A stretch of DNA of 64,000 nucleotides from Candidatus Petromonas tenebris (lineage in GTDB: Bacteria; Bacillota; Clostridia; Peptostreptococcales; Caminicellaceae): assembly GCA_014236755.1 (NCBI GenBank), contig JACCKY010000019.1, positions 1-64,000 on the forward strand. The letters are read 5' to 3'. How positions within the stretch are numbered: position 1 is the stretch's first letter; the number at the start of each line of letters is the position of its first letter. The notes beneath the pieces are model-generated. The model was not told the DNA's origin and searched no databases. It worked only from the letters and a program-made list of their open reading frames with translations. Position numbers and translations under genes: made by a program. Below, one piece after another: positions 1 through 8,415 of the stretch.

Positions 1-75
1 AACACAGAAGTTAAGCCCTTCAGCGCCGATGGTACTTGGCGAGCGGTCGCCTGGGAGAGTAGGTCGCTGCCGGTT
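1..75 (+). rRNA. 5S ribosomal RNA, 3' part
   Basis: The first 75 bases match the 3' two thirds of bacterial 5S rRNA: the AGTTAAGCCC stretch, GATGGTACTTGG, and the closing GGGAGAGTAGGTCGCTGCC arm. The 5' part lies outside the window, so this is the end of an rRNA operon. The exact 3' end is uncertain by a few bases. Confidence 0.95.
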
Positions 76-80
76 TAATT

Positions 81-115
81 AAAACTCCTGAAGAATTTTT
101 CTTCAGGAGTTTTTT
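81..115 (+). terminator. rRNA operon terminator
   Basis: A 13-bp inverted repeat (AAAACTCCTGAAG / CTTCAGGAGTTTT) around a short AT loop is followed by T residues directly after 5S rRNA. It is a typical intrinsic terminator. Confidence 0.9.
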
Positions 116-332
116 AGTGGAAAAATGTCGAATATATATTGTAGTGCAAAAATAAAGACATAACTACATAATGTATATTACAATAATTACCATTACAGGA
201 TAGGACAAAATTAGAAAAAATAGTACAAAAGTACTAATGTTTCGATGAAGGGAATTTTGATAAAATATAGAATAAATATAGTAAGAAGTAAGAAAGGAAC
301 TAAAAAAATAATGGGGTAAAAGGACTGATTAT

Positions 333-524
333 ATGAGCATTTTTAAAACAGCAATAAAGATAATATTTTTAATAACCCTATGCATACCAATAGTTTACAT
401 TCAGTATTACATGTTAAAGGATACTGTCAAAAGTGTAATGAAACCAAGAGAGAAAAAGCCTGTTACTATGATTTACAATAGGACTGAGAAATATCGAAAA
501 AAATATTTAGAAGCTGCAAAATAA
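333..524 (+). CDS. Small single-pass membrane protein, unknown
   Basis: A 63-residue protein with one hydrophobic segment at about residues 5-25 and a basic C-terminal tail rich in Lys and Arg, so the tail is probably cytoplasmic. No family is recognised. The ribosome binding site is weak (AAAGGAC upstream of ATG). It stands alone between the rRNA terminator and its own palindromic terminator, which supports a real short transcript. About 215 bp upstream hold no other gene. Confidence 0.5.
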   Translation: MSIFKTAIKIIFLITLCIPIVYIQYYMLKDTVKSVMKPREKKPVTMIYNRTEKYRKKYLEAAK

Positions 525-552
525 TCTACATGCTAGCATGTAGATTATTTTC
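519..552 (+). terminator. Palindromic terminator
   Basis: A near-perfect palindrome centred on GCTAGC (AATCTACAT / ATGTAGATT) begins at the stop codon of the small membrane protein and ends in TTTT. It can act on both strands. Confidence 0.8.
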
Positions 553-643
553 ATGTTTACAGTTAAAATTTTCTATATCCTTGTAATTGTTTTAGAATAG
601 TGTTAATATGATTTTATAGTGCTGGAAATAAGGAGAATTTTCG

Positions 644-1159
644 ATGTCACCCATTATAAAACAGACTATAAAAAATAAAAATATAAGCTTTTGGAAAATA
701 TTATTGATGATAGTTATGACGGTCATAATAGTCAACACTGTTATAGGATTTTTTGCTAAGTTTGGTTCTACTATTGCAAGTATAGCCGCTTTATTGTCAC
801 TAGTGATGTGTACAGTAATTTGTGGTATGATAATATATAAAAATTTAGCTTATTATAATTATAGAGTAATAGATGACGAGTTAATGGTAGAAAGGGTTAT
901 AGGAAGGACAAATCACATTTTTTTTCATATAAATATAAAGGATATAAAATATATCAAGCCTTACAGAGAGGCAGACTTAAAAAATGACAATGAAAAGATT
1001 CATAAGTTTGTAATAGGAAGTAACAAAGCAGATTGGTATATAATAGAATTTCAAAGAGAAGATAAAATATATAGGCTAATAATAGAACCAAATGAAACAT
1101 TTTTAGAAGGTATAAAGCAGAATATTAAAAAGACTGAAGACAAGGGTATTGGCTCTTAA
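644..1159 (+). CDS. Two-pass membrane protein, unknown
   Basis: A 171-residue protein with two hydrophobic segments at about residues 18-40 and 45-67, followed by a soluble domain of roughly 100 residues alternating beta-prone and charged stretches, as in bacterial PH-like membrane proteins. That similarity is only structural impression. An AAGGAGA ribosome binding site precedes the ATG by a normal distance. The terminator hairpin overlaps the last codons. Function unknown. Confidence 0.6.
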   Translation: MSPIIKQTIKNKNISFWKILLMIVMTVIIVNTVIGFFAKFGSTIASIAALLSLVMCTVICGMIIYKNLAYYNYRVIDDELMVERVIGRTNHIFFHINIKDIKYIKPYREADLKNDNEKIHKFVIGSNKADWYIIEFQREDKIYRLIIEPNETFLEGIKQNIKKTEDKGIGS

Positions 1160-1171
1160 GCTAATACCCTT
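1142..1171. terminator. Bidirectional terminator between convergent genes
   Basis: AAGGGTATT...AATACCCTT with an inner GGCT/AGCT extension forms a strong hairpin. It overlaps the 3' end of the two-pass membrane protein and faces the small minus-strand ORF at 1191-1349. Confidence 0.8.
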
Positions 1172-1190
1172 ATAATATGAAATTAGGCTT

Positions 1191-1349
1191 TTATATTTTT
1201 TTGTTAAGTTTATCTACAGACTTATCTCTAACGGATTTTATATCGTCAATACTTATATGGAGCAGATTAGCTATTTCCATATCGCTCTTAGACGAACAGT
1301 ATGAATCAATGAGGTCTTTTAAAGTTGTTATTGTAGGATCACTCTTCAT
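1191..1349 (-). CDS. Small helical protein (52 aa), unknown
   Basis: A short minus-strand ORF with a textbook AAAGGAGG ribosome binding site 7 nt before its ATG. The protein (MKSDPTITTLKDLIDS... to ...DKLNKKI) has the look of a small helix-turn-helix: the segment around SDMEIANLLHISIDDIKSVR resembles a DNA-recognition helix pair. No family is recognised. The terminator at 1142-1171 sits just downstream. Evidence for translation is the ribosome binding site and normal codon use; the overlapping plus-strand frame has no such signal. Confidence 0.65.
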   Translation of the reverse strand: MKSDPTITTLKDLIDSYCSSKSDMEIANLLHISIDDIKSVRDKSVDKLNKKI

Positions 1350-1480
1350 TAGAAACCTCCTTTAAGATATAATTATTATATATAAAATACAGATCTTATT
1401 ATGTATTATTCCCAAATATTAGGAAAACAATAGACAATATATTGAAAATTATAAAATTACTTAAAGAAAGGGGTGGATTA

Positions 1481-2929
1481 TTGAGTAGAACCAATATTTT
1501 AAGCCATTTAATGAAATTATCAAAACGAAAAATGGTGTCCTTTCATGTTCCAGGCCATAAAAACGGCAAAATATTTGAAAAATACTACAAAACCTTTATC
1601 AACAACATAAATATTGGAAAACTGGATATAACGGAAATACCAGAAGCAGATAATCTTCATGCACCCCAAGGAATAATAAAGGAAGCCCAGGAGAGAGCAG
1701 CGGAATTTTATGGAGCAAAGCATACCTTTTTTTTAGTAAACGGTACGACCTCAGGTATTTACGCTATGATAATGGCCACTGCAAAGCCCGGCGATAAAAT
1801 AATAATCCCTAGAGACTGCCACAAATCGGTAATCAATGGAATAATACTAGGGGGGATGGTTCCCGTCTATATTAGGCCTGAAGTAAATACCGAGCTATTA
1901 TTAAGCATGGCGGTAACACCAGAAGCTGTTGAAAAAGCTCTTATAGACCATCCTGATACCAAGGCAGTAGTTATTACATATCCTAATTATTATGGTATAT
2001 GTAGTGATATTAAAAAAATAGCTGAAATAGTTCATAGATATGATAAGATACTTCTAGTAGATGAAGCCCATGGAGCCCATCTTAAACTGAGTGACAAGCT
2101 ACCGTTGTCATCATTGGACGCAGGAGCTGATATAGTGGTACAGAGCACTCATAAAACTATGCCTGCATATACTCAAAGCTCTATGCTGCATGTAAAATCT
2201 GAAAATATAGATTTAGATAAATTGAGGTTTATGATATCATTAAATCAGAGTACAAGCCCCTCCTATATACTTATGGCATCACTTGATATGGCAATAACCA
2301 TAGCAATAGAAGAGGGTCACTTTCTAATGGAAAAGCTCATAGATAATATTAATTACTTTTATAATGAGCTGAAAGAACTGGAAGGAACCACCATATTATC
2401 TAAAGATATAATAGGCAGGTTTGGGGTTAAGGACTTAGACATAACTAAATTGACAGTAGGCATGAAGGATGTAGGTATAGATGGCATAACCATAGAAGGA
2501 ACTTTAAGAAGAAAATACAATATTCAGATTGAAATGGCCAATATATATAATATTTTAGCAGTGTCATCTATTGCTAATGTGAAAACTGACTTTGAAAGAT
2601 TGGTAAAGGCCCTCAGAGCTATACATGATGACAGAAAAGTAACCAGAAGAAAGGTTGAACTTCCGGAATATAGTTTCATGATTCCTGAGATGAAGTTCTT
2701 ACCCAGGGAAGCCGCATATAGTAGCAAAAAGTATATACCCTTTTTAGAGAGCAACGGTAAAGTTAGCGGAGAGTATATAATACCTTATCCGCCAGGGATA
2801 CCCCTAGTATGTCCAGGAGAAGTAATTACTGAAGAAATTATAGAGTACGTCAAAATATTAAAACATATGGGAATTAATATGATAGGCACTAGTGATGAAA
2901 AGTTGGATAGTATAAAGGTCTTAGAATAG
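1481..2929 (+). CDS. PLP-dependent Orn/Lys/Arg decarboxylase family protein (YaaO-like)
   Basis: A 482-residue fold-type I PLP enzyme of the basic amino acid decarboxylase family (lysine, ornithine or arginine substrate; product a polyamine precursor). The FHVPGHKNG motif lies near the N-terminus. The PLP-binding aspartate is in VDEAHGAH (about residues 193-200) and the Schiff-base lysine is in STHKT (about K225). The C-terminal domain carries the family's YPPGIP motif. The TTG at 1481 is chosen because AAAGGGGTGG lies just upstream; an upstream TTG at 1442 has no such site. In Bacillus, yaaO also precedes tmk. Substrate cannot be told from sequence. A paralog lies at 40253. Confidence 0.85.
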   Translation: MSRTNILSHLMKLSKRKMVSFHVPGHKNGKIFEKYYKTFINNINIGKLDITEIPEADNLHAPQGIIKEAQERAAEFYGAKHTFFLVNGTTSGIYAMIMATAKPGDKIIIPRDCHKSVINGIILGGMVPVYIRPEVNTELLLSMAVTPEAVEKALIDHPDTKAVVITYPNYYGICSDIKKIAEIVHRYDKILLVDEAHGAHLKLSDKLPLSSLDAGADIVVQSTHKTMPAYTQSSMLHVKSENIDLDKLRFMISLNQSTSPSYILMASLDMAITIAIEEGHFLMEKLIDNINYFYNELKELEGTTILSKDIIGRFGVKDLDITKLTVGMKDVGIDGITIEGTLRRKYNIQIEMANIYNILAVSSIANVKTDFERLVKALRAIHDDRKVTRRKVELPEYSFMIPEMKFLPREAAYSSKKYIPFLESNGKVSGEYIIPYPPGIPLVCPGEVITEEIIEYVKILKHMGINMIGTSDEKLDSIKVLE

Positions 2930-2943
2930 AAAGAGGGATAAAG

Positions 2944-3561
2944 TTGAAGGGAATTTTTATAACCTTTGAGGGCCCAGATGGGTCGGGAAAGACAACTCAA
3001 TTAAAATTGCTTCAGGGATATTTAGAAAAAAAGGGATATGAGGTATTGATGACCCGTGAGCCTGGAGGAACCAATATAAGTGAGCAAATTCGTAATATAA
3101 TTTTAGATAAGAGGAATACTGAGATGAATAGCATAACAGAGACTATGCTCTATGCTGCTTCAAGGGCTCAACATGTTGCTGAGGTTATAAAGCCGGCAAT
3201 TAAAGCATGTAAGGCAGTTATTTGTGATAGATTTGTGGATTCCAGCCTAGTATATCAAGGAATAGGTAGAGGGCTTGGTATAACATTTGTAAAGGAACTC
3301 AATGATAAGGCTATCCAAGGGATTATGCCGGATATAACCTTTTTCATGAAGATTTCTCCAGAAGTGGGACTAAGAAGGAAACTTGTCACCGATGAATATA
3401 ACAGATTGGATATGGAAAAGTTGGAATTTCATAAAAAAGTTTATGAAGGATATATGGAGCTTGAAAGGCTGTACCCTGAGAGAATAATAGGAATAGATGC
3501 CAGTAGATCTATAAAGGATATACATGAGGAGATTATTGAAATTATTAAAAAGAAAATATAA
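2944..3561 (+). CDS. tmk: Thymidylate kinase
   Basis: A 205-residue dTMP kinase that makes dTDP from dTMP and ATP in the cytoplasm. The P-loop is GPDGSGKTT (residues 10-18), the TREPGG motif lies at 37-42 and the DRFVDSS motif near 95-101. The C-terminal part holds the LID-like arginine-rich stretch. The start is TTG preceded by AGAGGGATAAAG. It begins 14 nt after the decarboxylase stop and is followed by darA, the same order as in Bacillus. Confidence 0.97.
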   Translation: MKGIFITFEGPDGSGKTTQLKLLQGYLEKKGYEVLMTREPGGTNISEQIRNIILDKRNTEMNSITETMLYAASRAQHVAEVIKPAIKACKAVICDRFVDSSLVYQGIGRGLGITFVKELNDKAIQGIMPDITFFMKISPEVGLRRKLVTDEYNRLDMEKLEFHKKVYEGYMELERLYPERIIGIDASRSIKDIHEEIIEIIKKKI

Positions 3562-3597
3562 ATTTGCATTTATTTAGAAAAATTGGGGGAGAGGAAA

Positions 3598-3924
3598 ATG
3601 AAACTTGTTGTAGCCATTATTCATGATGAAGATTCTCATGACCTAATAGAAAGGCTTACAGAGAAAAAATATGGCGTTACTAAATTAGCTTCTACGGGAG
3701 GTTTTTTAAGATCAGGAAATACAACTCTCTTGGTTGGTGTAGAAAAGGAAAAGGTTGATGATGTAATAGATACCATAAAGGAAGTATGTAAGACTAGAAA
3801 AGAAATAACTACTACTGCTCCAATAGTAGGAGATAGCAGCAGCTTTATGGCAATACCTATTGAAGTTGTAGTTGGAGGAGCCACAATATTTGTTTTGGAT
3901 ATAGAGAGGTTTGAAAAAGCTTAA
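3598..3924 (+). CDS. darA: Cyclic-di-AMP receptor, PII-like (DarA/PstA)
   Basis: A 108-residue PII-like signal protein. Members bind c-di-AMP as trimers, but the downstream target is not known. The conserved block STGGFLRSGNTTLLVGV is the family signature and the length agrees (about 109). ATG at 3598 is preferred over TTG at 3583 because the GGGGGAGAGG site lies between them. It sits between tmk and holB as in Bacillus (yaaQ); the yaaR gene found there is absent here. Confidence 0.93.
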   Translation: MKLVVAIIHDEDSHDLIERLTEKKYGVTKLASTGGFLRSGNTTLLVGVEKEKVDDVIDTIKEVCKTRKEITTTAPIVGDSSSFMAIPIEVVVGGATIFVLDIERFEKA

Positions 3925-3961
3925 GCATAAGGAAAAAGATATTAGAAGGGAATAGTATAAA

Positions 3962-4942
3962 ATGTCATTTGATAAAATCATAGGACATGACAATATAGTA
4001 ATCTTTTTAAGGACTGCTATAAAGAATGATAAGCTGACCCATGCCTATATATTTGATGGACAGGACGGTGTAGGCAGGAAACTTGCTGCCATGGAATTTG
4101 CAAAGGCAATAAACTGCAAAAAAAATATAGACAATAGCTGTGAAAAATGTTCATCATGTGTTAAGATAAATAACAATAATCATCCAGATATGAAAATTAT
4201 TGAGCCTGATGGGAAGAGCATAAAAAACAAACAGATAGAGGAGTTTCAAAACGATATTCTTTTAAAGCCCTATGAAAGCAATAAAAAAATATTTATAATC
4301 GAATCTGCCGATACTATGACTACAAGCGCTCAAAATCGAATCTTAAAAATACTAGAAGAGCCGCCTAAATATGGAGTTATTATACTAATTACTCAGAATT
4401 CATATAGTTTGCTGCCAACCATAAGGTCTCGATGTCAAACATTGAAATTTAACAGAATATCAAAAGAAAAAATAAAGCGTTATTTAATAGAAAAGCATGG
4501 TATAAATGAAGAAGAAAGTAGGATTTTAGCTAGTTTTTCAGATGGCTCTTTGGGTAAAGCACTTAATCTATATGGATCAGAGGAGTTTAAAAATAGAAGA
4601 GAAATGGTTATTGATATAATAAGTGAGATAATAAATGGAGATAAGCTGAAGCTTTTAGATTTTACAAGCTTTTTCCAGGATAATAAGGAAAATATAAATG
4701 AAATACTGGATTTTTTTACAATTTGGTTTAGGGACATGCTTCTACTTATAGAGACAAGTGATGAAAAATATTTATTCAATTCAGATAAAATAATAGATCT
4801 TCAAAGACATACAAGTAATTTAGACTATGAAAAAATACCTAAAGCTGTAAATATTGTTGAAGAAACCAGAAAAAATATTGATGCCAACGTTAATTTTGAT
4901 CTATGCATAGAGACTATGCTTCTCAATTTACAGGAGGTTTAA
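3962..4942 (+). CDS. holB: DNA polymerase III delta' subunit
   Basis: A 326-residue AAA+ clamp-loader subunit. It has the GQDGVGRK Walker-A region near residue 35, a zinc-binding cysteine set (CKK...CEKCSSC, about residues 52-68), the ILEEPP sensor stretch and the SRCQ motif (about residues 157-160). Delta' acts in the complex that loads the beta clamp at replication forks. The last codons contain the CAGGAGG ribosome binding site of ricT, so the two genes are translationally close. Confidence 0.95.
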   Translation: MSFDKIIGHDNIVIFLRTAIKNDKLTHAYIFDGQDGVGRKLAAMEFAKAINCKKNIDNSCEKCSSCVKINNNNHPDMKIIEPDGKSIKNKQIEEFQNDILLKPYESNKKIFIIESADTMTTSAQNRILKILEEPPKYGVIILITQNSYSLLPTIRSRCQTLKFNRISKEKIKRYLIEKHGINEEESRILASFSDGSLGKALNLYGSEEFKNRREMVIDIISEIINGDKLKLLDFTSFFQDNKENINEILDFFTIWFRDMLLLIETSDEKYLFNSDKIIDLQRHTSNLDYEKIPKAVNIVEETRKNIDANVNFDLCIETMLLNLQEV

Positions 4943-4944
4943 AC

Positions 4945-5808
4945 ATGGTAAAAGTTATAGGAGTGAGATTTAAAAAAGCTGGGAAAATATATTATTTTGA
5001 TCCTGATGATATAGAGATAGAGAAAGGGCAAAATGCAATAGTGGAGACAGCTAGGGGAATAGAGTTTGGCGAGGTAGTTGTAGGACCTAAGAATGTATCT
5101 GAAGAGGAAATAGTGTCACCTTTGAAGAAAGTTTTAAGGGTGGCAACACAGGAGGATGAAATAAAAAACAAGGAAAATAAGGAAAAAGAAATAAATGCCT
5201 TCGATATATGCCTTAAAAAAATAGAAGAGCATGGTCTAGAGATGAAACTGATTGATGTAGAATATACCTTTGATAATAATAAAGTAATATTTTACTTTAC
5301 AGCCGATGGACGAGTAGATTTTAGAGAGCTGGTAAAGGATCTGGCTTCAATTTTTAGAACTAGAATAGAGCTAAGGCAGATTGGGGTAAGGGACGAGGCA
5401 AAAATGGTAGGAGGAATGGGCCCCTGTGGAATAACTTTATGCTGCTCTACGTGGCTTGGAGAATTTGAACCGGTATCAATAAAGATGGCTAAAGATCAGG
5501 AGCTGTCTCTGAACCCTTCAAAGATTTCTGGAATTTGTGGCAGATTATTATGCTGCCTAAGATATGAGCATGAAAGTTATTTAGAACTTATAGAAGGCTT
5601 GCCTAATCAAGGAGAAAAAGTGGAAACACCTGATGGGCCGGGAATTGTTGTTGATACCAGCATATTACTTGAGTCAGTTAAAGTAAGACTAATAGAAAAC
5701 GAGTCAAAAGATCAAGGAGAATTAAACTTAAGTGATGATATTTATGTATTTCATAAAAGCGAAATAGGAAGAAAAGACATGAATGATACGGACAATTCTA
5801 CAAAATAG
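4945..5808 (+). CDS. ricT: PSP1-domain protein RicT (YaaT)
   Basis: A 287-residue protein with the PSP1 C-terminal domain. The cysteine motifs CGITLCC and CGRLLCC in the second half are those that in the Bacillus RicA-RicF-RicT (Y) complex bind [4Fe-4S] clusters. That complex influences RNase Y-dependent RNA maturation and phosphorelay output. The start is ATG at 4945, 3 nt after the holB stop, with AGGAGG inside holB. The acidic/lysine-rich C-terminal tail is normal for the family. The Bacillus neighbour yabA is missing here. Confidence 0.93.
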   Translation: MVKVIGVRFKKAGKIYYFDPDDIEIEKGQNAIVETARGIEFGEVVVGPKNVSEEEIVSPLKKVLRVATQEDEIKNKENKEKEINAFDICLKKIEEHGLEMKLIDVEYTFDNNKVIFYFTADGRVDFRELVKDLASIFRTRIELRQIGVRDEAKMVGGMGPCGITLCCSTWLGEFEPVSIKMAKDQELSLNPSKISGICGRLLCCLRYEHESYLELIEGLPNQGEKVETPDGPGIVVDTSILLESVKVRLIENESKDQGELNLSDDIYVFHKSEIGRKDMNDTDNSTK

Positions 5809-5910
5809 AATAAAGAAAAGGCAGTAGTATAATAAATTTTGTTGTAAGTGGATATAATGAAGTAGTGAAAAGCTTTTAAGATTTTCACAAAGTATTTGGA
5901 GGTGAAATTT

Positions 5911-6084
5911 ATGGCATATTATATCAACGATAACTGCATAAGCTGTGGAGCGTGTGAGCCTGAGTGTCCGGTAGACGTAATTAGTGCAGGAAGTGACAAG
6001 TATGTAATTGATGCATCAGGATGTATCGAATGTGGAGCCTGTGCAAACGTGTGCCCAGTGGATGCACCTCATCCAGAAGATTAG
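5911..6084 (+). CDS. 2[4Fe-4S] ferredoxin
   Basis: A 57-residue clostridial-type ferredoxin with two CxxCxxCxxxCP motifs ([12 protein letters not shown] and [12 protein letters not shown]), each binding one [4Fe-4S] cluster. It is a soluble low-potential electron carrier, a likely partner for the hydrogenase and 2-oxoacid oxidoreductase in this window, though linkage to them is inferred. ATG at 5911 follows a TTTGGAGGTG site; an upstream ATG would place this site inside the gene. A terminator follows at once, so it is monocistronic. Confidence 0.96.
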   Translation: MAYYINDNCISCGACEPECPVDVISAGSDKYVIDASGCIECGACANVCPVDAPHPED

Positions 6085-6093
6085 TCTGTTAAG

Positions 6094-6125
6094 GAAGACC
6101 CGTAATACTGGGTCTTTTTCTTTTT
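6094..6125 (+). terminator. Ferredoxin terminator
   Basis: AAGACCC / GGGTCTT hairpin followed by a long T-rich run, 10 nt after the ferredoxin stop. Confidence 0.9.
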
Positions 6126-6154
6126 TTAAATAGAGGGTCAGTTTTTTCTAGATG

Positions 6155-6200
6155 CTACCAACTACGAACTAACAAAATGCCGTAGGCACTTTTATTTTAA
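6155..6200 (+). repeat. Family C mosaic repeat, short copy (C1)
   Basis: Contains the hallmark ACCAACTACGAACTAACAAA followed by a small hairpin (ATGCC gta GGCAC) and T residues. It is the minimal end piece of the mosaic seen in full at 20630, 46410 and elsewhere. Confidence 0.6.
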
Positions 6201-6298
6201 ATATTTAGCACTCTTATAAATCATAAAAAGTTCTAAAGTTTTAGAGGGACAAATAATATAGTATAATTAAGTATGACGCTTAAAGGGGGGCTTTTATA

Positions 6299-6975
6299 TT
6301 GAGCGAAAATATATCTTCTATAGTAGTATTTATTGAAGGCATGGCATCCTTTTTATCACCCTGTGTTCTTCCGCTCATGCCTATATATTTGGGCTATCTT
6401 ACTGGAGGAGTCTTAGAAGACATTAAGCCCAACGACACTAACCTAAAAAAGATAGTATTTATAAATTCCATAGGTTTTTTGTTGGGACTTACTATAGTAT
6501 TTGTAGCCCTTGGTGCCACAGCTACAGCCCTGGGAAAATTTTTATATTTCAACAGTAACATTATAAGAAAAATAGGAGGAATAATAATTATAATATTTGG
6601 ACTATATCATATGGGCATAATAAAAATTAGAGCCCTTGATGTCCAAAGAAGATTTAGCTTTAAATCTAATACCCCTGGATTTATTAACTCGGTAATAATT
6701 GGGATGGCATTCAGCTTTGGGTGGACGCCATGTATAGGGGCTATACTGGGGTCGGTACTTATGATGGCAGAATTTATCTTCTTGCTATATATTCTTTGGG
6801 ATTTAGCATTCCGTTTTTATTTGCATCTATGTTTTTGAATGCGATTTTAAAAAGAATTAATAATCTAGATAAATACATGTATATAATTAAGGTTGTCAGT
6901 GGTATTTTGCTTATAATTATGGGTATATTAGTATACACAAATTACTTAAATAGAATCTCAGGATTACTGTTGTAA
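6299..6975 (+). pseudogene. ccdA: Cytochrome c biogenesis protein CcdA, frameshifted
   Basis: Integral membrane thiol-disulfide transporter of the CcdA/DsbD family, which passes electrons from cytoplasmic thioredoxin to extracytoplasmic thioredoxin-like proteins. The first part (TTG start with AAAGGGGGGC upstream) has the SPCVLPLMP motif and the GWTPCIG motif, the two redox cysteines. At about position 6769 the frame breaks. The rest (RIYLLAIYSLGFSIPF to the end, two more membrane helices) continues in the +1 frame to 6975. Family members usually have several more residues at the junction, so a small deletion not divisible by three is likely, rather than a single-base error. The partner tlpA downstream is intact. 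Confidence 0.85.
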
Positions 6976-7019
6976 AAAAGCTGCAGATAAGCTTATATAA
7001 CTATGAAAGAGGTGTAATG

Positions 7020-7634
7020 ATGCAAAGGATATTTAGTTTTATATTGATGCTTGTTTTATCTATATCATTGGTTACAGCATGTGATAATAAAGAGGCTGAA
7101 AAGCCTAAGGATACTGTTGTTCAGGAAGAAAAATCAAAGGAAAATAAGGAAGAAAATCTAAATAATAAAGAAGAAAACGTAGAAGAAGAGATACAGGAAG
7201 GAATATTTCCCGGAGATAAGGCTTTTGACTTTACACTACTTGATAGAGAAGGGAATGAGATAAGCCTTTCAAAGCTTAAGGGGAAAGTGGTATTTTTGAA
7301 CTTTTGGACTTCTTGGTGCCCTGCATGTATAGATGAAATGCCGTATATACAAAAAGTATATGAAAAATATAAGGATTCAGATGTAGTAGTGCTTACAGTA
7401 AATATTACTGCTGCAGAAAAAAACGGAATCAAGGATACAAATACTTTTTTAGAAAAGAACAATTATACCTTTCCTGTTCTATTGGATACAGAGGGGGAAG
7501 TTGTTAAAAAATATAGGATAAGTGGCATACCTACTACCTATATAATAGATAAAGATGGTATAATAGTTAATCTTGTTACAGGACCTATGAACGATGAAAC
7601 CATGATAAAACAGATACAAGCAGCGCAAAAGTAG
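7020..7634 (+). CDS. TlpA/ResA-like thioredoxin lipoprotein
   Basis: A 204-residue exported lipoprotein. The signal peptide ends in a lipobox LVTAC (C21), followed by a 40-residue Glu/Lys linker. The thioredoxin domain contains the WCPAC redox site (C100, C103) and the cis-proline GIPTT. It reduces disulfides outside the membrane, for instance for cytochrome c or spore proteins, taking electrons from CcdA, whose gene is directly upstream. Of two adjacent ATGs, the one at 7020 is better spaced from GAAAGAGGTG. Confidence 0.9.
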   Translation: MQRIFSFILMLVLSISLVTACDNKEAEKPKDTVVQEEKSKENKEENLNNKEENVEEEIQEGIFPGDKAFDFTLLDREGNEISLSKLKGKVVFLNFWTSWCPACIDEMPYIQKVYEKYKDSDVVVLTVNITAAEKNGIKDTNTFLEKNNYTFPVLLDTEGEVVKKYRISGIPTTYIIDKDGIIVNLVTGPMNDETMIKQIQAAQK

Positions 7635-7645
7635 GAGAGGTGACG

Positions 7646-8401
7646 ATGAAAGAAGTTTTAATAAAAGAACATGAAAGAATCGATGACCTTCAGTGCAAAG
7701 GACTTAAGATTATACAAAATCCCAAGGGGTTTTGCTTTGGAATAGATGCAGTACTTCTCAGTAATTTTTGTGAGATTAGCAAAAATGCCCTGGTTGTAGA
7801 CTTGGGAACGGGAACAGGAATCATTCCCATACTTATAGCAGGAAAAAGCAGGGCTAAAAAAATATATGGAATAGAAATTCAAAATGAGGTTGCCGACATG
7901 GCCAATAGAAGCGTAAAGCTCAATAACTTAGAAGATAGAGTAAAAATATTAAATGAGGACCTAAAAAATACATTAAGCTTTATAGATGTCAATTCAGTAG
8001 ATGTAGTTACTTCCAATCCTCCCTACATGAATGCGAAAAGTGGTCTTAAAAATCCAGAGGATTCAAAGGCCATTTCAAGGCATGAAATTAAATGTACATT
8101 AGAGGATATAATATATACAGCAAGTAGACTTTTAAAGCACAACGGGCACTTTTATCTAGTCCACAGGCCCCAGAGGTTGGTGGATATTATGTGTCTTTGT
8201 AGACAATATAAGTTAGAGCCAAAAAAAATAAGGTTTATTCATCCCAATAAAAATAAAAAGTCAAATTTATTATTATTAAAATGCATAAAGGCTGCAAAAC
8301 CTGAGCTTAAGTTTATGAAGCCACTATACGTTTATAATGAAGAAGGAAGCTATACGGATGAAGTTTATGAGATATATGGTAAGGAGAGTATTGAAAAATA
8401 A
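7646..8401 (+). CDS. trmN6: tRNA1(Val) (adenine37-N6)-methyltransferase family (YabB)
   Basis: A 251-residue class I SAM-dependent methyltransferase. The SAM loop is DLGTGTGIIP and the catalytic motif NPPY marks N6-adenine methylation. Members methylate A37 of tRNA1(Val) in E. coli; the exact tRNA target here is inferred. ATG at 7646 is placed after AGGAGAGG and begins 11 nt after tlpA. It is followed by rsmI, the Bacillus yabB-yabC order (yazA absent). Confidence 0.88.
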   Translation: MKEVLIKEHERIDDLQCKGLKIIQNPKGFCFGIDAVLLSNFCEISKNALVVDLGTGTGIIPILIAGKSRAKKIYGIEIQNEVADMANRSVKLNNLEDRVKILNEDLKNTLSFIDVNSVDVVTSNPPYMNAKSGLKNPEDSKAISRHEIKCTLEDIIYTASRLLKHNGHFYLVHRPQRLVDIMCLCRQYKLEPKKIRFIHPNKNKKSNLLLLKCIKAAKPELKFMKPLYVYNEEGSYTDEVYEIYGKESIEK

Positions 8402-8415
8402 AGGAGTAAAAATGT

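Noticed and set aside
6721-6975. Separate 84-residue gene starting at GTG 6721
   Set aside because: It is the C-terminal part of CcdA in another frame; no ribosome binding site precedes it.
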